From contig BBZU01000008.1 of the NCBI GenBank assembly GCA_001304995.1, positions 55,560 through 119,559 on the forward strand: a DNA stretch of 64,000 nt, in the 5' to 3' direction. Position 1 is the stretch's first letter, and each line of letters opens with the position of its first letter. The notes beneath the pieces were generated by a model, which was not told the DNA's origin, ran no database searches, and worked only from the letters and a program-made list of their open reading frames with translations. Below, piece by piece: positions 37,749-48,320 of the stretch. The position numbers and the translations under genes were made by a program. Source of the stretch: Clostridia bacterium UC5.1-1D10 (GTDB lineage: Bacteria > Bacillota > Clostridia > Lachnospirales > Anaerotignaceae).

Positions 37749-38744
37749 TTATTTCTTCAGCCAGCTCATCATCTGACGCAGTTCTGCGCCTACATGACAC
37801 AGCTGGTGATCTGCCTGTACTCTTCTGGATGCCAGGAATTTCGCTTTGCCGCCTGCGTTCATTTCCTGAACGAATGTGCTTGCGAAAGTACCATCCTGAA
37901 TGTCTGCCAGCAGGCTCTTCATACCAGCTCTTGCTTCATCTGTGATAACGCGTTTGCCTGCGATATAATCGCCGTATTCCGCTGTATTGGAAATGGAATA
38001 ACGCATTTTATCAAAGCCGCCTTCATAGATCAGGTCAACAATCAGTTTCATTTCATGAATACATTCAAAGTAAGCCATTTCGGGTTCATAGCCAGCTTCT
38101 ACCAGTGTTTCGAAACCAGCTTTCATCAGTTCTGTTACGCCGCCGCACAGTACTGCCTGTTCACCAAACAAGTCTGTTTCTGTTTCTTCTTTGAATGTTG
38201 TTTCCAGGATACCTGCACGACCTGCGCCGATACCGGAAGCATAAGCCAGTGCGTAGTCTTTTGCTTTGCCGGAAGCATCCTGATAAACAGCGATCAGGCT
38301 GGGTACGCCTGCGCCTTCTGTATACAGTTTACGAACAATATGACCAGGGCCTTTGGGCGCGATCATGATAACGTCCAAACCTTTTGCGGGCTGGATCTGG
38401 TTGTAGTGGATGTTGAAACCATGGGCGAATGCCAGAATGTCGCCATCTTTCATGTGTTTTGCAACCTGGTTTTTGTAGATTTCAGGTGCCAGTTCGTCAG
38501 GTACCAGCATCATAACTACATCGCCTGCTTCTGCTGCTTCTTCGATTTCCATAACTTTCAGACCAGCTGCTTCTGCTTTTGCTGTATGAGCGGAGCCTTT
38601 TCTCAGACCAACAACAACATCCATACCGCTTTCTTTCAGGTTCTGTGCATGGGCATGGCCCTGGCTGCCAAAACCGATGACAGCAATTGTCTTGCCGTCC
38701 AACATCGCCAAATTACAATCCTGATCATAGTACTTTTTAATCAT
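37749..38744 (-). CDS. ilvC: Ketol-acid reductoisomerase
   Basis: 331-residue class I enzyme, NADPH-dependent second step of branched-chain amino acid synthesis. [16 protein letters not shown] is the dinucleotide site (Rossmann) near residue 24; [10 protein letters not shown] and the C-terminal knotted domain with metal ligands Asp/Glu ([12 protein letters not shown]) follow. ATG 38744 is chosen because GGAGAC is upstream and [11 protein letters not shown] is the normal N-terminus; the frame opens 39 codons earlier without homology. Confidence 0.95.
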   Translation of the reverse strand: MIKKYYDQDCNLAMLDGKTIAVIGFGSQGHAHAQNLKESGMDVVVGLRKGSAHTAKAEAAGLKVMEIEEAAEAGDVVMMLVPDELAPEIYKNQVAKHMKDGDILAFAHGFNIHYNQIQPAKGLDVIMIAPKGPGHIVRKLYTEGAGVPSLIAVYQDASGKAKDYALAYASGIGAGRAGILETTFKEETETDLFGEQAVLCGGVTELMKAGFETLVEAGYEPEMAYFECIHEMKLIVDLIYEGGFDKMRYSISNTAEYGDYIAGKRVITDEARAGMKSLLADIQDGTFASTFVQEMNAGGKAKFLASRRVQADHQLCHVGAELRQMMSWLKK

Positions 38745-38799
38745 TCGTATCGTCTCCTTTTCTTCCGGGTTTTTCCCGTTTTTTCTTTTGTGACTTTTT

Positions 38800-39315
38800 T
38801 TATTCTGCAAGGCCCCGTTCGATGCCTGTGATGCCTGTACGGCAAACTTCAATGATATCATAGCAGGATACCATATCCATAAAGCCGTCCAGTTTCTCAG
38901 GAGAGCCTGTCAGTTCAACAATCATACTGTTTTTGGAAAGGTCGATGATCTTTCCTCTATATATATCCACGATTTCGCGTAATGCACTTCTTTCATTTTT
39001 ATCTGTGCGGATTTTCACCAGCAGCAATTCGCGATATACGCTGTTTTTCATATCCAGCAGATAGATTTCCCGTACCACTTCCAGTTTTTCTGTCTGGGCA
39101 ATGATCTGATGCAGTACATTTTCATCATTTTCTCCAGTAACTACTGTAATTCTGGTAAGCCCAGGAATATGGGTCTCTGATGCGGTAATGGTGCTGATGT
39201 TAAAATTTCTTCTGCCAAACAGGCTGGAAATCCGAGCCAGTACATTGGGCTGGTTATCTACCAGCATACGCACCACCTGACGGGGGGCGTCTTTGTTGAC
39301 TTTGATCTCTGTCAT
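38800..39315 (-). CDS. ilvN: Acetolactate synthase small (regulatory) subunit
   Basis: 171-residue regulatory subunit with an N-terminal ACT domain ([26 protein letters not shown]) that binds valine for feedback control, and a C-terminal ALS_ss_C domain. It follows ilvB by 16 bp with GGAGGCGAT and precedes ilvC by 55 bp. Confidence 0.93.
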   Translation of the reverse strand: MTEIKVNKDAPRQVVRMLVDNQPNVLARISSLFGRRNFNISTITASETHIPGLTRITVVTGENDENVLHQIIAQTEKLEVVREIYLLDMKNSVYRELLLVKIRTDKNERSALREIVDIYRGKIIDLSKNSMIVELTGSPEKLDGFMDMVSCYDIIEVCRTGITGIERGLAE

Positions 39316-39331
39316 GCCTATCGCCTCCTCT

Positions 39332-40994
39332 TTAGTTCAAGATGATGTCTTCCACAGTACCACCATTGGGAATCATAGGCAGTACTTTTTCTTCCTGGTC
39401 GATGATGCATTCAATCCATACAGGGCCTTTTTCCTGCAAGGCTGCCGCAAAAGCTTCTTTGAATTCTTCCGGCGTTTCCGCACGGAAGCTCTTTGCGCCG
39501 AAGCCTTCTGCCAGCTTCACAAAATCTGTTTTCCGCTGAGGTACTGTCGCGGAATATCGTCTGTCATAGAAAGAACTCTGCCATTGATAAACCATCCCCA
39601 ACACATGATTGTTCATGATAACGGTGATGATAGGCAGTTCTTCACTGACTGCGGTACAAGCTTCATTTAAGTTCATATGGAAAGAAGCATCGCCTGTGAA
39701 GTGGATTACCCGTTTATCCGGGCATCCAACCTGTGCACCAATGGCTGCGCCATAGCCAAACCCCATGGTACCCAAGCCGCCGCTGGTCAAAAATGCTTTT
39801 GTGTTGCGGTGTTTGATAAACTGTGCCGCCCACATCTGATGCTGACCAACATCGGTGACATAGATGGTTTCTTTATCTGTCATATCACAAACGGCGCCAA
39901 TAATGTCTCTGGGATGCATTTTCGCCGCAGGACACTGGGATGCAATGGAAGCATCTCTCCACACCGCTACCTGTTCCAGCCAAGCTGTACGTTTTTTCTC
40001 CTCAACCAAAGGCAGCAGTTTTTCCAAGAAATATTTCACGTCGGAAATGACGCTCATATCTACGATAACGTTCTTGTTGATTTCGCTCTCATCAATATCA
40101 ACCTGAACTTTTGTGGCTCTATGGGCAAATTTTTCTGTATTCAGCGCTACGCGGTCTGAAAAAACGTGTGCCCAATGCCAATACCAAGTCTGCCTGATCC
40201 ACTGCTTTATTGGCAGCGACACTGCCATGCATACCGATCATGCCCAAAGAATGGGTATCGTTATAGCCGACAATCCCAACAGCCATCATAGTATAGGCAA
40301 TGGGAATATCTGCCTTATGGATCAGTTCTGTCAATTCATGTCCAGCATCTGAAGCAGGAACACCGCCGCCGCAGTAGATAGCAGGCCGTTCTGCCTGATT
40401 GATCATATCCGCGATTTTCTGGATTTCCTCATCAGAAGCTGTGGACATTGTTACTTTATGTTCTGCCTCCTTCGGTTCAAACTCATAAAGAGCAGCAGAA
40501 ACATCTTTTGTCACATCCACCAGCACAGGCCCTTTTCTGCCTGTTGCAGCAATGCGGAATGCCTCTCTGACAGCATGTGCCAGATCTTCTATTTTATTAA
40601 CGAAAAAATTATGTTTTGTAATGGGCATCGTAATGCCTGTGATATATACTTCCTGAAAGGCATCTCTGCCAATCAGGCTGTTTGCTACATTTGATGTAAT
40701 AGCTACCATGGGAATGCTATCCATAAAAGCTGTTGCAATTCCTGTTACCAGATTGGTAGCCCCAGGGCCGCTTGTGGCAAAAACAACGCCGGTCTTCCCT
40801 GTTGCTCTGGCATAACCGTCTGCCGCATGTGCTGCTCCCTGTTCATGGGCTGTCAGCACGTGGCGAATTCGATCGCTGTATTGATATAATGTGTCATAGA
40901 TATTCAATGCAGCGCCGCCGGGATACCCAAAAACTGTATCCACACCCTGTTCCAGCAGAATCTCCATAATGATCTGCGAACCTGTCATTTTCAT
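39332..40994 (-). CDS. ilvB: Acetolactate synthase large (catalytic) subunit (one frameshift)
   Basis: Thiamine-diphosphate enzyme of about 553 residues after repair. The TPP/Mg site is GDASFHMNLNEACTA near the C-terminus; the N-terminal Glu in HEQGAAHAADGYARATG is present. Frame breaks at the A run 40159-40164 (plus; six, five needed), where LALGTRFSDRVALNTEKFA is restored. Strong promoter 75 bp upstream and GAGGGAC ribosome site. Confidence 0.93.
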
Positions 40995-41069
40995 GTGGCA
41001 GTCCCTCTCTTTCTTTTGTCTTTTGTTATTTCGTCGTTATTTCTCTTTTGTATTTTTTTGATACACACC

Positions 41070-41097
41070 ATTATATTACACTTTTTACAAATGTCAA
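41070..41097 (-). promoter_or_regulatory. Promoter for ilvB-ilvN-ilvC-ilvD
   Basis: Minus-strand TTGACA, 16-bp spacer, TATAAT. The leader is about 70 nt and shows no T-box motif. Its -35 lies only 60 bp from that of leuA on the other strand. Confidence 0.82.
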
Positions 41098-41138
41098 TAA
41101 CTTTTTTTTAGCGCAAGTGCATAATAAATTTTTCACAC

Positions 41139-41186
41139 TGTATTTACAAAAATACACTTGACAAATTGTTTTTATTTTAGTACAAT
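41139..41186 (+). promoter_or_regulatory. Promoter for leuA and candidate shared operator
   Basis: TTGACA (41158-41163), 17-bp spacer, TACAAT (41181-41186): a near-consensus promoter. Just upstream is the inverted repeat TGTATTT-acaa-AAATACA (41139-41156), in the 60-bp gap between the divergent ilvB and leuA promoters, well placed for a common regulator. Regulator identity unknown; it does not look like a CodY box. Confidence 0.65.
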
Positions 41187-41205
41187 GCATATCATTCAAA
41201 AGCAG

Positions 41206-41296
41206 TTCGCTTGCGAAACATTTTTGTTTGTCTGTCTGCGGCCAATCGGCCACCTCCATCAGACAGACAAACAAAAACGGACACGGGAACGTCCGT
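41206..41296 (+). promoter_or_regulatory. Structured 5' leader of leuA: three hairpins
   Basis: Three successive stems lie in the ~150-nt leader: TTCGC/GCGAA (41206-41217); an 18-bp perfect stem between 41221-41238 and 41260-41277 (second arm CAGACAGACAAACAAAAA), with an inner GGCC-aatc-GGCC; and ACGGAC/GTCCGT (41277-41296). No T run follows, so it is not a simple terminator, and no T-box or known riboswitch motif is seen. The last stem ends 31 bp before the ribosome site. Confidence 0.7.
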
Positions 41297-41343
41297 AAAT
41301 TACAAAAGACTCCAATTCATGGAAGAAAGAAGGTTTGATTATT

Positions 41344-43056
41344 ATGATGATGAAGAATTGCGAAAAGTATGAGGTCGGTTACTTTATGCCGCCTGAACCC
41401 TCAATGGAATGGATCAGCAAAGATCATTTGGAAAAAGCACCCGCATGGTGCAGCGTAGATTTAAGAGATGGTAATCAAGCCCTAATCGTTCCCATGAGTC
41501 TAAATGAAAAAGTAGAGTTCTTTCGTTTCCTGGTTTCCCTTGGCTTCAAGGAAATCGAGGTTGGCTTTCCCGCCGCATCTGAAACAGAGTATGAATTTTT
41601 GCGTACACTGATTGAAAAGGATATGATTCCCGACGATGTCACCGTACAGGTACTGACACAATCCAGAGAACATATCATCGCAAAAACATTTGAATCTCTG
41701 AAAGGTGCCAAAAGAGCCATTGTACATCTGTACAATTCCACTTCTCTGGCACAGCGGGAACAGGTCTTCAAAAAAGACCGCCAGGAAATCATCGACATCG
41801 CTGTCAGCGGCGCAAAACTGATGAACGAATACGCAAAGAAAATGCCGGAAACAGAATTCCAGTTTGAATATTCTCCGGAAAGTTTCACCGGCACAGAAAT
41901 CGACTTTGCGGAAGCCATCTGCAACGCTGTCATCGACATCTGGGAACCTACTCCTGAAAAGAAAGTGATTATCAATCTGCCCGCAACCGTATCCATGTCT
42001 ATGCCACATGTTTACGCTGCACAGATTGCTTATATGTCCAAACACCTGCACAACAGAGAAAACGTAATCCTTTCTCTGCACCCTCACAACGACCGCGGCA
42101 CTGCCGTAGCCGATGCGGAACTGGGTCTGCTGGCAGGCGGTGACCGTATCGAAGGCACACTGTTCGGCAACGGTGAAAGAACTGGCAACGTTGATATTGT
42201 CACACTGGCAATGAACCTGTTCTCTCACGGCGTTGACCCCGAACTGGACTTCAGCAACATGCCGAAAGTCGTAGAAGCTTACGAAAAATATACAGATATG
42301 AAAGTGCATCCTCGTCAGCCTTATGGCGGCCAGCTGGTATTTGCTGCTTTCTCCGGTTCTCATCAGGATGCCATCGCCAAAGGTATGAAATACCGCGAAG
42401 ATAAACACATGCATCGCTGGATGGTGCCCTATCTGCCCATCGACCCTCATGATGTCGGCAGGGAATATGATGCGGACGTTATCCGCATCAACAGCCAGTC
42501 CGGCAAAGGCGGTATCGCTTATATTCTGGAACAGAATTACGGCTTCCACATTCCTGTAAAAATGCGTGAAGAAATCGGTTATATGGTTAAAGGTGTCTCC
42601 GATCACAGTCATAAGGAACTGTCACCTGCGGAAGTATATGAAACATTCAAGAACGAATATATCAACAAATTCAATCCCATCGACATTACTGATGCAACCT
42701 TCCGCAAAAATTCTACCTATAAAGGTGAAGATGGATATACTGTTGACATTCATGTAAACATTGCTGGTACAGAATATTTCTTCACAGCAAGCGGGAACGG
42801 TCGTCTGGACGCTGTCAGCAACGCCCTGCGTCAGTCCAAGCTTTACAGCTTCGACTATACTTTCGTAACTTACGCAGAACATGCGCTGGAAGCGGAATCC
42901 AACTCCCGTGCAGCTGCTTATGTTGCCATTGCTGATGCCAACGGCAAAGTTTACTGGGGCGTAGGTATGCATGAAGACATCATTCTGGCTTCCATCAACG
43001 CTTTGGTCAGCGCTATCAACCGTCTGAATCAGGTAAGCCATTTCATCACAAAATAA
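41344..43056 (+). CDS. leuA: 2-isopropylmalate synthase (LeuA type 2)
   Basis: 570-residue enzyme that starts leucine synthesis by condensing 2-oxoisovalerate with acetyl-CoA. The DRE-TIM barrel begins at SVDLRDGNQAL; catalytic HPHNDRGTAVADAELG and GNGERTGN are present; the C-terminal leucine-binding domain has SGNGRLDAVSNAL. The longer form belongs to the LeuA2 class (fungal-like, about 560 residues). ATG 41344 has AGAAGG at 10 bases; a TTG at 41335 is closer but less likely. First gene of leuACDB. Confidence 0.94.
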   Translation: MMMKNCEKYEVGYFMPPEPSMEWISKDHLEKAPAWCSVDLRDGNQALIVPMSLNEKVEFFRFLVSLGFKEIEVGFPAASETEYEFLRTLIEKDMIPDDVTVQVLTQSREHIIAKTFESLKGAKRAIVHLYNSTSLAQREQVFKKDRQEIIDIAVSGAKLMNEYAKKMPETEFQFEYSPESFTGTEIDFAEAICNAVIDIWEPTPEKKVIINLPATVSMSMPHVYAAQIAYMSKHLHNRENVILSLHPHNDRGTAVADAELGLLAGGDRIEGTLFGNGERTGNVDIVTLAMNLFSHGVDPELDFSNMPKVVEAYEKYTDMKVHPRQPYGGQLVFAAFSGSHQDAIAKGMKYREDKHMHRWMVPYLPIDPHDVGREYDADVIRINSQSGKGGIAYILEQNYGFHIPVKMREEIGYMVKGVSDHSHKELSPAEVYETFKNEYINKFNPIDITDATFRKNSTYKGEDGYTVDIHVNIAGTEYFFTASGNGRLDAVSNALRQSKLYSFDYTFVTYAEHALEAESNSRAAAYVAIADANGKVYWGVGMHEDIILASINALVSAINRLNQVSHFITK

Positions 43057-43073
43057 ATAACAAATGAACGAGC

Positions 43074-43117
43074 AGGGACAGGTGCCGCATGACAGTTTGT
43101 CACACCTGTCCCTTTTT
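43074..43117 (+). terminator. Terminator/attenuator between leuA and leuC
   Basis: AGGGACAGGTG/CACCTGTCCCT stem with an inner TGACA/TGTCA and TTTTT tail. leuC has no obvious promoter, so read-through is implied. Confidence 0.8.
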
Positions 43118-43139
43118 GTACACAAAAGGAGCGATTTTT

Positions 43140-44399
43140 ATGGGAATGACAATGACACAGAAAATATTGGCTGCCCACGCGGGCCTGGATTCCGTTGTTG
43201 CGGGACAGCTCATCCGTGCCAATCTGGATATGGTACTGGGGAATGACATCACCTCCCCTGTTGCCATCAATGAATTTGAAAAAGCCGGTTTCTCCGGTGT
43301 TTTTGATAAAAGCAAAGTTTCTATGGTTATGGATCACTTTACACCCAATAAAGATATCAAAGCGGCGGAACAGTGTAAACAGTGCCGCACATTTGCCAGA
43401 AAATTCGATCTGGACAACTTCTATGATGTAGGCAATATGGGTATTGAACATGCTCTCCTGCCGGAAAAAGGACTGGTAGCCGCTGGGGAATGTATCATCG
43501 GCGCAGACTCCCACACCTGCACTTACGGTGCATTGGGTGCCTTCTCTACGGGCGTTGGTTCCACTGACATGGCTGCCGGCATGGCAACAGGTCAGGCTTG
43601 GTTCAAAGTGCCTGAAGCCATCAAATTTAACCTGACAGGTGCATTACAGAAAAATGTCAGCGGTAAGGACGTCATCCTGCATATCATCGGTATGATTGGC
43701 GTTGACGGTGCCCTGTACCGTTCTATGGAATTCATGGGCGAAGGTCTGAAAAGCCTGTCCATGGATGACCGTCTGTGTATTGCCAACATGGCCATTGAAG
43801 CCGGCGGCAAAAATGGCATCTTTATGGTAGATGAAATCACAAAAGAATATATGAAGGACAAAGTAAACCGTCCTTACACCGTATATGAACCCGATGCAGA
43901 CGCAGAATATGTACAGACTTATGACATTGACCTGTCTGCCATCAAACCCACCGTTGCTTTCCCTCACCTGCCGGAAAACACCAAAACCATTGACGAAGTG
44001 GGCGACGTTCCTATCCAGCAGGTTGTCATCGGTTCCTGCACAAACGGCAGACTGTCCGATATGAAAACAGCGGCTGAAATCCTGAAGGGACACAAGGTTC
44101 ATAAAGACGTGAGAGCCATCATCATTCCTGCTACTCAGAAAATTTATCGGGAATGCATCAAAGAAGGTTATCTGGATATTTTCGTAGAAGCCGGATGCGT
44201 TGTTTCCACACCTACCTGCGGCCCTTGTCTGGGCGGTCATATGGGTATTCTGGCAGAAGGTGAACGCTGTGTGGCAACGACAAACAGAAACTTCGTTGGA
44301 CGTATGGGTCACGTGAAATCTGAAGTATATCTGGCGAGCCCTGCCGTTGCAGCAGCATCTGCCATCACAGGCAAAATCAGCAGTCCCGATGAAGTGTAA
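43140..44399 (+). CDS. leuC: 3-isopropylmalate dehydratase large subunit
   Basis: 419-residue aconitase-family subunit (HacA/LeuC type). Cluster cysteines are in [10 protein letters not shown] and [34 protein letters not shown] carries substrate ligands. ATG 43140 follows AAGGAGC at 7 bases; a longer frame overlaps the terminator and is rejected. Confidence 0.95.
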   Translation: MGMTMTQKILAAHAGLDSVVAGQLIRANLDMVLGNDITSPVAINEFEKAGFSGVFDKSKVSMVMDHFTPNKDIKAAEQCKQCRTFARKFDLDNFYDVGNMGIEHALLPEKGLVAAGECIIGADSHTCTYGALGAFSTGVGSTDMAAGMATGQAWFKVPEAIKFNLTGALQKNVSGKDVILHIIGMIGVDGALYRSMEFMGEGLKSLSMDDRLCIANMAIEAGGKNGIFMVDEITKEYMKDKVNRPYTVYEPDADAEYVQTYDIDLSAIKPTVAFPHLPENTKTIDEVGDVPIQQVVIGSCTNGRLSDMKTAAEILKGHKVHKDVRAIIIPATQKIYRECIKEGYLDIFVEAGCVVSTPTCGPCLGGHMGILAEGERCVATTNRNFVGRMGHVKSEVYLASPAVAAASAITGKISSPDEV

Positions 44400-44413
44400 G
44401 GAGGTTTTGAACA

Positions 44414-44893
44414 ATGAAAGCAAACGGACGCGTACACAAGTACGGCGATAATATTGATACAGACGTCATCATTCCCGCAAGACATTTGAACACTGCCAAT
44501 CACAAAGAACTGGCAAGTCATTGCATGGAAGATATTGATACAGAATTTATCCACAAAGTAAAAGACGGAGACATCATGGTAGGCGGCTGGAACTTTGGCT
44601 GCGGCTCCTCCAGAGAACATGCTCCCATTGCCATCAAGGAATCCGGTATTTCCTGCGTCATTGCCAAAACATTTGCCCGGATTTTCTACCGCAATGCCAT
44701 CAACATTGGCTTGGCCATTCTGGAATGTGAAGAAGCCAGCGATAAAATTCAGGATGGTGACGAAGTTGCCATTGACTTTGATACCGGCATCATCACAAAC
44801 GTCACCAGAAACGAAACTTATCAGGCATTGCCCTTCCCTGATTTCATCAAAGAAATCATTGCCAAAGGCGGTCTGCTCAATTCCATTCGTTAA
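44414..44893 (+). CDS. leuD: 3-isopropylmalate dehydratase small subunit
   Basis: 159-residue swivel-domain partner of Leu[16 protein letters not shown] at the start and [11 protein letters not shown] as substrate loop. AAGGAGG precedes it; 14 bp after leuC. Confidence 0.95.
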   Translation: MKANGRVHKYGDNIDTDVIIPARHLNTANHKELASHCMEDIDTEFIHKVKDGDIMVGGWNFGCGSSREHAPIAIKESGISCVIAKTFARIFYRNAINIGLAILECEEASDKIQDGDEVAIDFDTGIITNVTRNETYQALPFPDFIKEIIAKGGLLNSIR

Positions 44894-44919
44894 GTACAAA
44901 AGAGAAAGGGAAATGTCCT

Positions 44920-45999
44920 ATGAAATATAATATTGCTGTCATTCACGGCGACGGTATCGGCCCTGAAGTAGTGGGAGAAGCATTAAAGGTACTGGATACC
45001 ATCGCCGCGAAATATCATCATGAATTTGTTTATACACCTGTATTGGCAGGCGGATGTGCCATCGACGCCGTAGGAGAATGTCTGCCTCAGGCAACCATTG
45101 ACGCCTGCAAAGCAGCTGACGCTGTGCTGCTGGGTGCCGTGGGCGGCTGGAAATGGGATACGCTGCCCGGCGACAAACGTCCTGAACGAGCTTTGCTGGG
45201 ACTGCGCAAGGAACTGGAACTCTTTGCCAATATCCGCCCTGCAATGCTCTTTGACGCATTGGCAGATGCTTGTCCACTGAAACCGGAAATCGTGGAAGGC
45301 GGACTGGACATCGTTGTAGTACGTGAATTGACTGGCGGCATCTATTTTGGCGAAAGAGGCACCAAAGAAACAGATCTGGGGCCTGCCGCTTACGATGTGG
45401 AACAATATGCGGAAGAAGAAGTCAGAAGAATTGCTGTCACAGCCTTTGATATGGCTATAAAACGGAACAAAAAAGTTACCAGTGTAGACAAAGCCAATGT
45501 ACTGGAAAGCTCTCGTCTGTGGCGAAGAGTCGTAACAGAAGTGGCAAAGGATTATCCGGAAGTTACACTGGAGCATCTTTACATTGACAATGCAGCGATG
45601 CAGCTAGTACGAAATCCAAAACAGTTTGATGTCATTGTCACAGGCAACATCTTTGGGGATATCCTCTCTGATGAAGCCAGCATGATTACCGGTTCCATCG
45701 GCATGTTGCCTTCTGCCAGCCTTGCGAAAGGAAATTTCGGTATGTACGAACCAGTACATGGCTCTGCACCGGATATTGCCGGACAGGACAAAGCAAATCC
45801 TCTGGCAACTATCCTTTCTGCTGCCATGATGCTGCGCTACACATTTGGACTTTCCGAAGAAGCGGATGCCATCGAAACAGCTGTCAAAGCCGTTCTGGCA
45901 AAAGGATACCGTACACCGGACATTGCAACAGAAGGCACCAAAGTTGTTGGTACCAAAGAAGCTGGTGCATTGGTACGGACAGAAATTGAAAATATGTAA
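44920..45999 (+). CDS. leuB: 3-isopropylmalate dehydrogenase
   Basis: 359-residue NAD-dependent oxidative decarboxylase. [10 protein letters not shown] at the N-terminus, [10 protein letters not shown] for substrate, [17 protein letters not shown] for metal, and [16 protein letters not shown] for NAD are all present. Final gene of leuACDB, followed by a terminator. Confidence 0.96.
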   Translation: MKYNIAVIHGDGIGPEVVGEALKVLDTIAAKYHHEFVYTPVLAGGCAIDAVGECLPQATIDACKAADAVLLGAVGGWKWDTLPGDKRPERALLGLRKELELFANIRPAMLFDALADACPLKPEIVEGGLDIVVVRELTGGIYFGERGTKETDLGPAAYDVEQYAEEEVRRIAVTAFDMAIKRNKKVTSVDKANVLESSRLWRRVVTEVAKDYPEVTLEHLYIDNAAMQLVRNPKQFDVIVTGNIFGDILSDEASMITGSIGMLPSASLAKGNFGMYEPVHGSAPDIAGQDKANPLATILSAAMMLRYTFGLSEEADAIETAVKAVLAKGYRTPDIATEGTKVVGTKEAGALVRTEIENM

Positions 46000-46004
46000 T
46001 ATAC

Positions 46005-46044
46005 AAAAAGTGCAAGACCAACAATATGGGTCTTGCACTTTTTT
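46005..46044 (+). terminator. Terminator after leuB
   Basis: AAAAAGTGCAAGACC/GGTCTTGCACTTTTT with T run; 15-bp stem. Confidence 0.9.
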
Positions 46045-46086
46045 GGCAATTTTCCGCTAAAATAGAAATCTTTCAATCAAATTCAG

Positions 46087-46371
46087 TTAATCTCTTATTT
46101 GTGTTTCCATTTCCACTCCAAACAAATAGTATGTCCACTTTGTTACTCCTGGAAATTCATCTTCAGGCATAAAATTCCCTTCAATGTCATAGGAATATCC
46201 AAGCCCGACATATTTACCAGAACTTCCATCTTGACATAAATTCGTTCCAATACAAAAGACAGGCTTTTGAAACCTATGCAGTCTGCAATAGTCAACAATA
46301 CCAACAGCAAACCATAATACAACTGCACAGACAACAACTGTCACAGTCACAAAAATTTTCTTCTTATACAT
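46087..46371 (-). CDS. Small membrane-anchored protein of unknown function (94 aa)
   Basis: One N-terminal membrane helix (residues 6-24) followed by a ~65-residue outside domain with two Cys (VFCIGTN, LCQDG) and GLGYSYDIEGNFMPEDE. I recall similar short proteins in Bacillus and Clostridia, but no function. There is a weak GGGA-type site upstream and no clear operon partner. Codon use and composition are somewhat more AT-rich than neighbours, so acquisition is possible. Confidence 0.65.
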   Translation of the reverse strand: MYKKKIFVTVTVVVCAVVLWFAVGIVDYCRLHRFQKPVFCIGTNLCQDGSSGKYVGLGYSYDIEGNFMPEDEFPGVTKWTYYLFGVEMETQIRD

Positions 46372-46603
46372 ATAATCACAGTCCCTTGCCGAATTAACTG
46401 CCTTTCTTTATGTGCTTAACCAAATCAATCAACAAACGCTTTTTATCGCCTCGTCATTAGAATATGCTTCTATCTGCAAGGACAAAAACAGAAAACCATT
46501 TCATATTTCACTTTATCATATCATAATCAAACGAGTGTTGTCACCAGTCCCATAGTATCAAATGGCTGATCAGAATAGAAATAACGATGCCAATAAAAAT
46601 ACA

Positions 46604-46641
46604 ATAGCCGAAATTCTTTTTGTTGTAAGAATTCCGGCTAT
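46604..46641 (-). terminator. Terminator after phoR; possible decayed relative of the structured element
   Basis: ATAGCCGAAATTCTT/AAGAATTCCGGCTAT, a 15-bp stem with one mismatch. On the plus strand it is followed by GTTCTCTTATGAAG (46646-46659), matching the closing arm of the elements at 5.7 and 30.2 kb, but the first arms are absent or unrecognisable. The rest of 46372-46603 shows no gene. Confidence 0.6.
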
Positions 46642-46661
46642 ATTTGTTCTCTTATGAAGAA

Positions 46662-48320
46662 TTATTTATTCGGGAAGATCAACCGAATCGTTGTACCTTT
46701 GTCCACTTCACTTTCCATTTTTACAGTTGCCTGATGGAGCAGCGCACCATGTTTTACAATGGAAAGTCCTAAGCCTGTGCCGTCAATTTCTTTGCTGCGG
46801 CTGCGGCTTACACGATAGAACCGTTCAAATACTCTTTCTTGTTCGCCATAAGGAATACCAATTCCTGTATCTGCAACAGTTACGGTAATATCGTCAGGAT
46901 GTTTTTCTACTTTCAGTGTAACAGATCCGTTATCTTTGTTATAGCGGATTGCATTGTCACACAGATTATAGATCATTTCTTCCAGCACATGCGGCACCCC
47001 TGACAGCACTGCTGATTCTGTTTCGATATGGAAAACAATATTTCTCTGAGCAGCCTGCCCTTCCAGACGTTTTGCCACCGTTTCCGCGATCAAAGCCACA
47101 TTCACTTCAGTCTTTTCCATGGTTTCCTGGGCTTCATCCAATCTGGAAAGCTGAATGATATCCTGTACCATAGAAATCAGTCTCTGGGCTTCGTCATAAA
47201 TATTGTGTGCAAAGCGAGGTACATCCTCTGCTTTGACCATACCGTTTTTCATAATTTCCGCAAAACCGGAAATGCTGGTCAAAGGTGTTTTCAGTTCATG
47301 AGAAACATTTGCCGTAAATTCACGGCGCAGTTTTTCACGATCTGCCTTTTCTGTGTTATCGAAGAGCAGCAGTACCACGCCTGCTACCAGACCATCTTCT
47401 GTGACAGGGTTTGCCAGCAGCTGATAGCTTCTGCTATCACTTTCCATGGTCACTTCTTCATGATTGCCTGCCAGAGCTGCTGTAATGCAGCGTCTGAAAC
47501 CTTCTGTACGGTTCAAAGCAAATACGTTTTCTTTTTCAGGCACATGGTCTACGCCAAGCAGACGTCTTGCGCCTTTATTACAGGAAAGAACTTCGCCTTT
47601 TGCATCCAGAACCAACAGCCCTTCCTGCATATTTTCAGTAATGGTTTCAAATTCACGCTGTCTGCGCTGACGATCCTGCATCTGTTTACTGATGAGCTTA
47701 TTCTGCACAGCGATACGGCGCAGAAAAGGTGCCATTTCATCATAAATTTCTGCCTGTTCGGGATGTTTCAGATCCACATTTTCCAAAGGTTTCACAATGC
47801 TCTTGGATGTTTTGCTTGCCAGGAAGCCTGCCAGGATCAATGCGATCACCAGAACCAGAGCCAACGGCTGTGTCATGGAAAGGAAAATACTCAGCGCACT
47901 CAAGCTGGTAACGGACAAACGCAAAATAGTGCCATCACTCAGTTTAATCGCATAGTTTTCTGTTTTTTCTGCCAATGTGGTGGAGTAACGTGTGCTCTCA
48001 CCTCTGCCGGTTTTCAAAGCCTCAACGACTTCTTCACGTTCCCCATGATTTTCCATCTGGGAAACATCAGCATAAGAATCAAACAGAACTGTACCATCTG
48101 CATCAATCCATGTGATTCTCTGGCTTTGTTTTGGTAACTGTTCCAGATACGAAATTCCTTCCGTTTCCATGGCCTTTGCAATATAGACAGCGTCTGCGTG
48201 CATCGCTTCTTTTGTCTGGTCGCTGTTATAATCCCCTACAAAAGCAACCAGAATGAGAGTGGATGCGATTAAAATTAACAGCGATACATTGAATATCGCA
48301 CGAAAAATTCTTTTTGTCAT
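46662..48320 (-). CDS. phoR: Phosphate sensor histidine kinase PhoR
   Basis: 552-residue membrane kinase. Two membrane helices flank an outside region (about 30-145), then PAS (about 225-330), the dimer/phospho-acceptor helix with FTANVSHELKTPLTSISG (His) and an ATPase domain with NAIRYNKDNGSV and DTGIGIP, GTGLGLSIVKH. Its start overlaps the stop of phoP by four bases. With phoP downstream of pstSCAB-phoU it should sense phosphate via PstSCAB-PhoU. Confidence 0.93.
   Translation of the reverse strand: MTKRIFRAIFNVSLLILIASTLILVAFVGDYNSDQTKEAMHADAVYIAKAMETEGISYLEQLPKQSQRITWIDADGTVLFDSYADVSQMENHGEREEVVEALKTGRGESTRYSTTLAEKTENYAIKLSDGTILRLSVTSLSALSIFLSMTQPLALVLVIALILAGFLASKTSKSIVKPLENVDLKHPEQAEIYDEMAPFLRRIAVQNKLISKQMQDRQRRQREFETITENMQEGLLVLDAKGEVLSCNKGARRLLGVDHVPEKENVFALNRTEGFRRCITAALAGNHEEVTMESDSRSYQLLANPVTEDGLVAGVVLLLFDNTEKADREKLRREFTANVSHELKTPLTSISGFAEIMKNGMVKAEDVPRFAHNIYDEAQRLISMVQDIIQLSRLDEAQETMEKTEVNVALIAETVAKRLEGQAAQRNIVFHIETESAVLSGVPHVLEEMIYNLCDNAIRYNKDNGSVTLKVEKHPDDITVTVADTGIGIPYGEQERVFERFYRVSRSRSKEIDGTGLGLSIVKHGALLHQATVKMESEVDKGTTIRLIFPNK

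Noticed and set aside
41071..41274. Minus-strand 67-codon open frame through the leuA leader hairpin
   Set aside because: Covers the two divergent promoters and the palindromic leader; no ribosome site.
40995..41343. T-box or leucine leader peptide for ilvB or leuA
   Set aside because: No AGGGTGGTACCGCG-type motif on either strand and no Leu/Val/Ile codon-rich small frame was seen.
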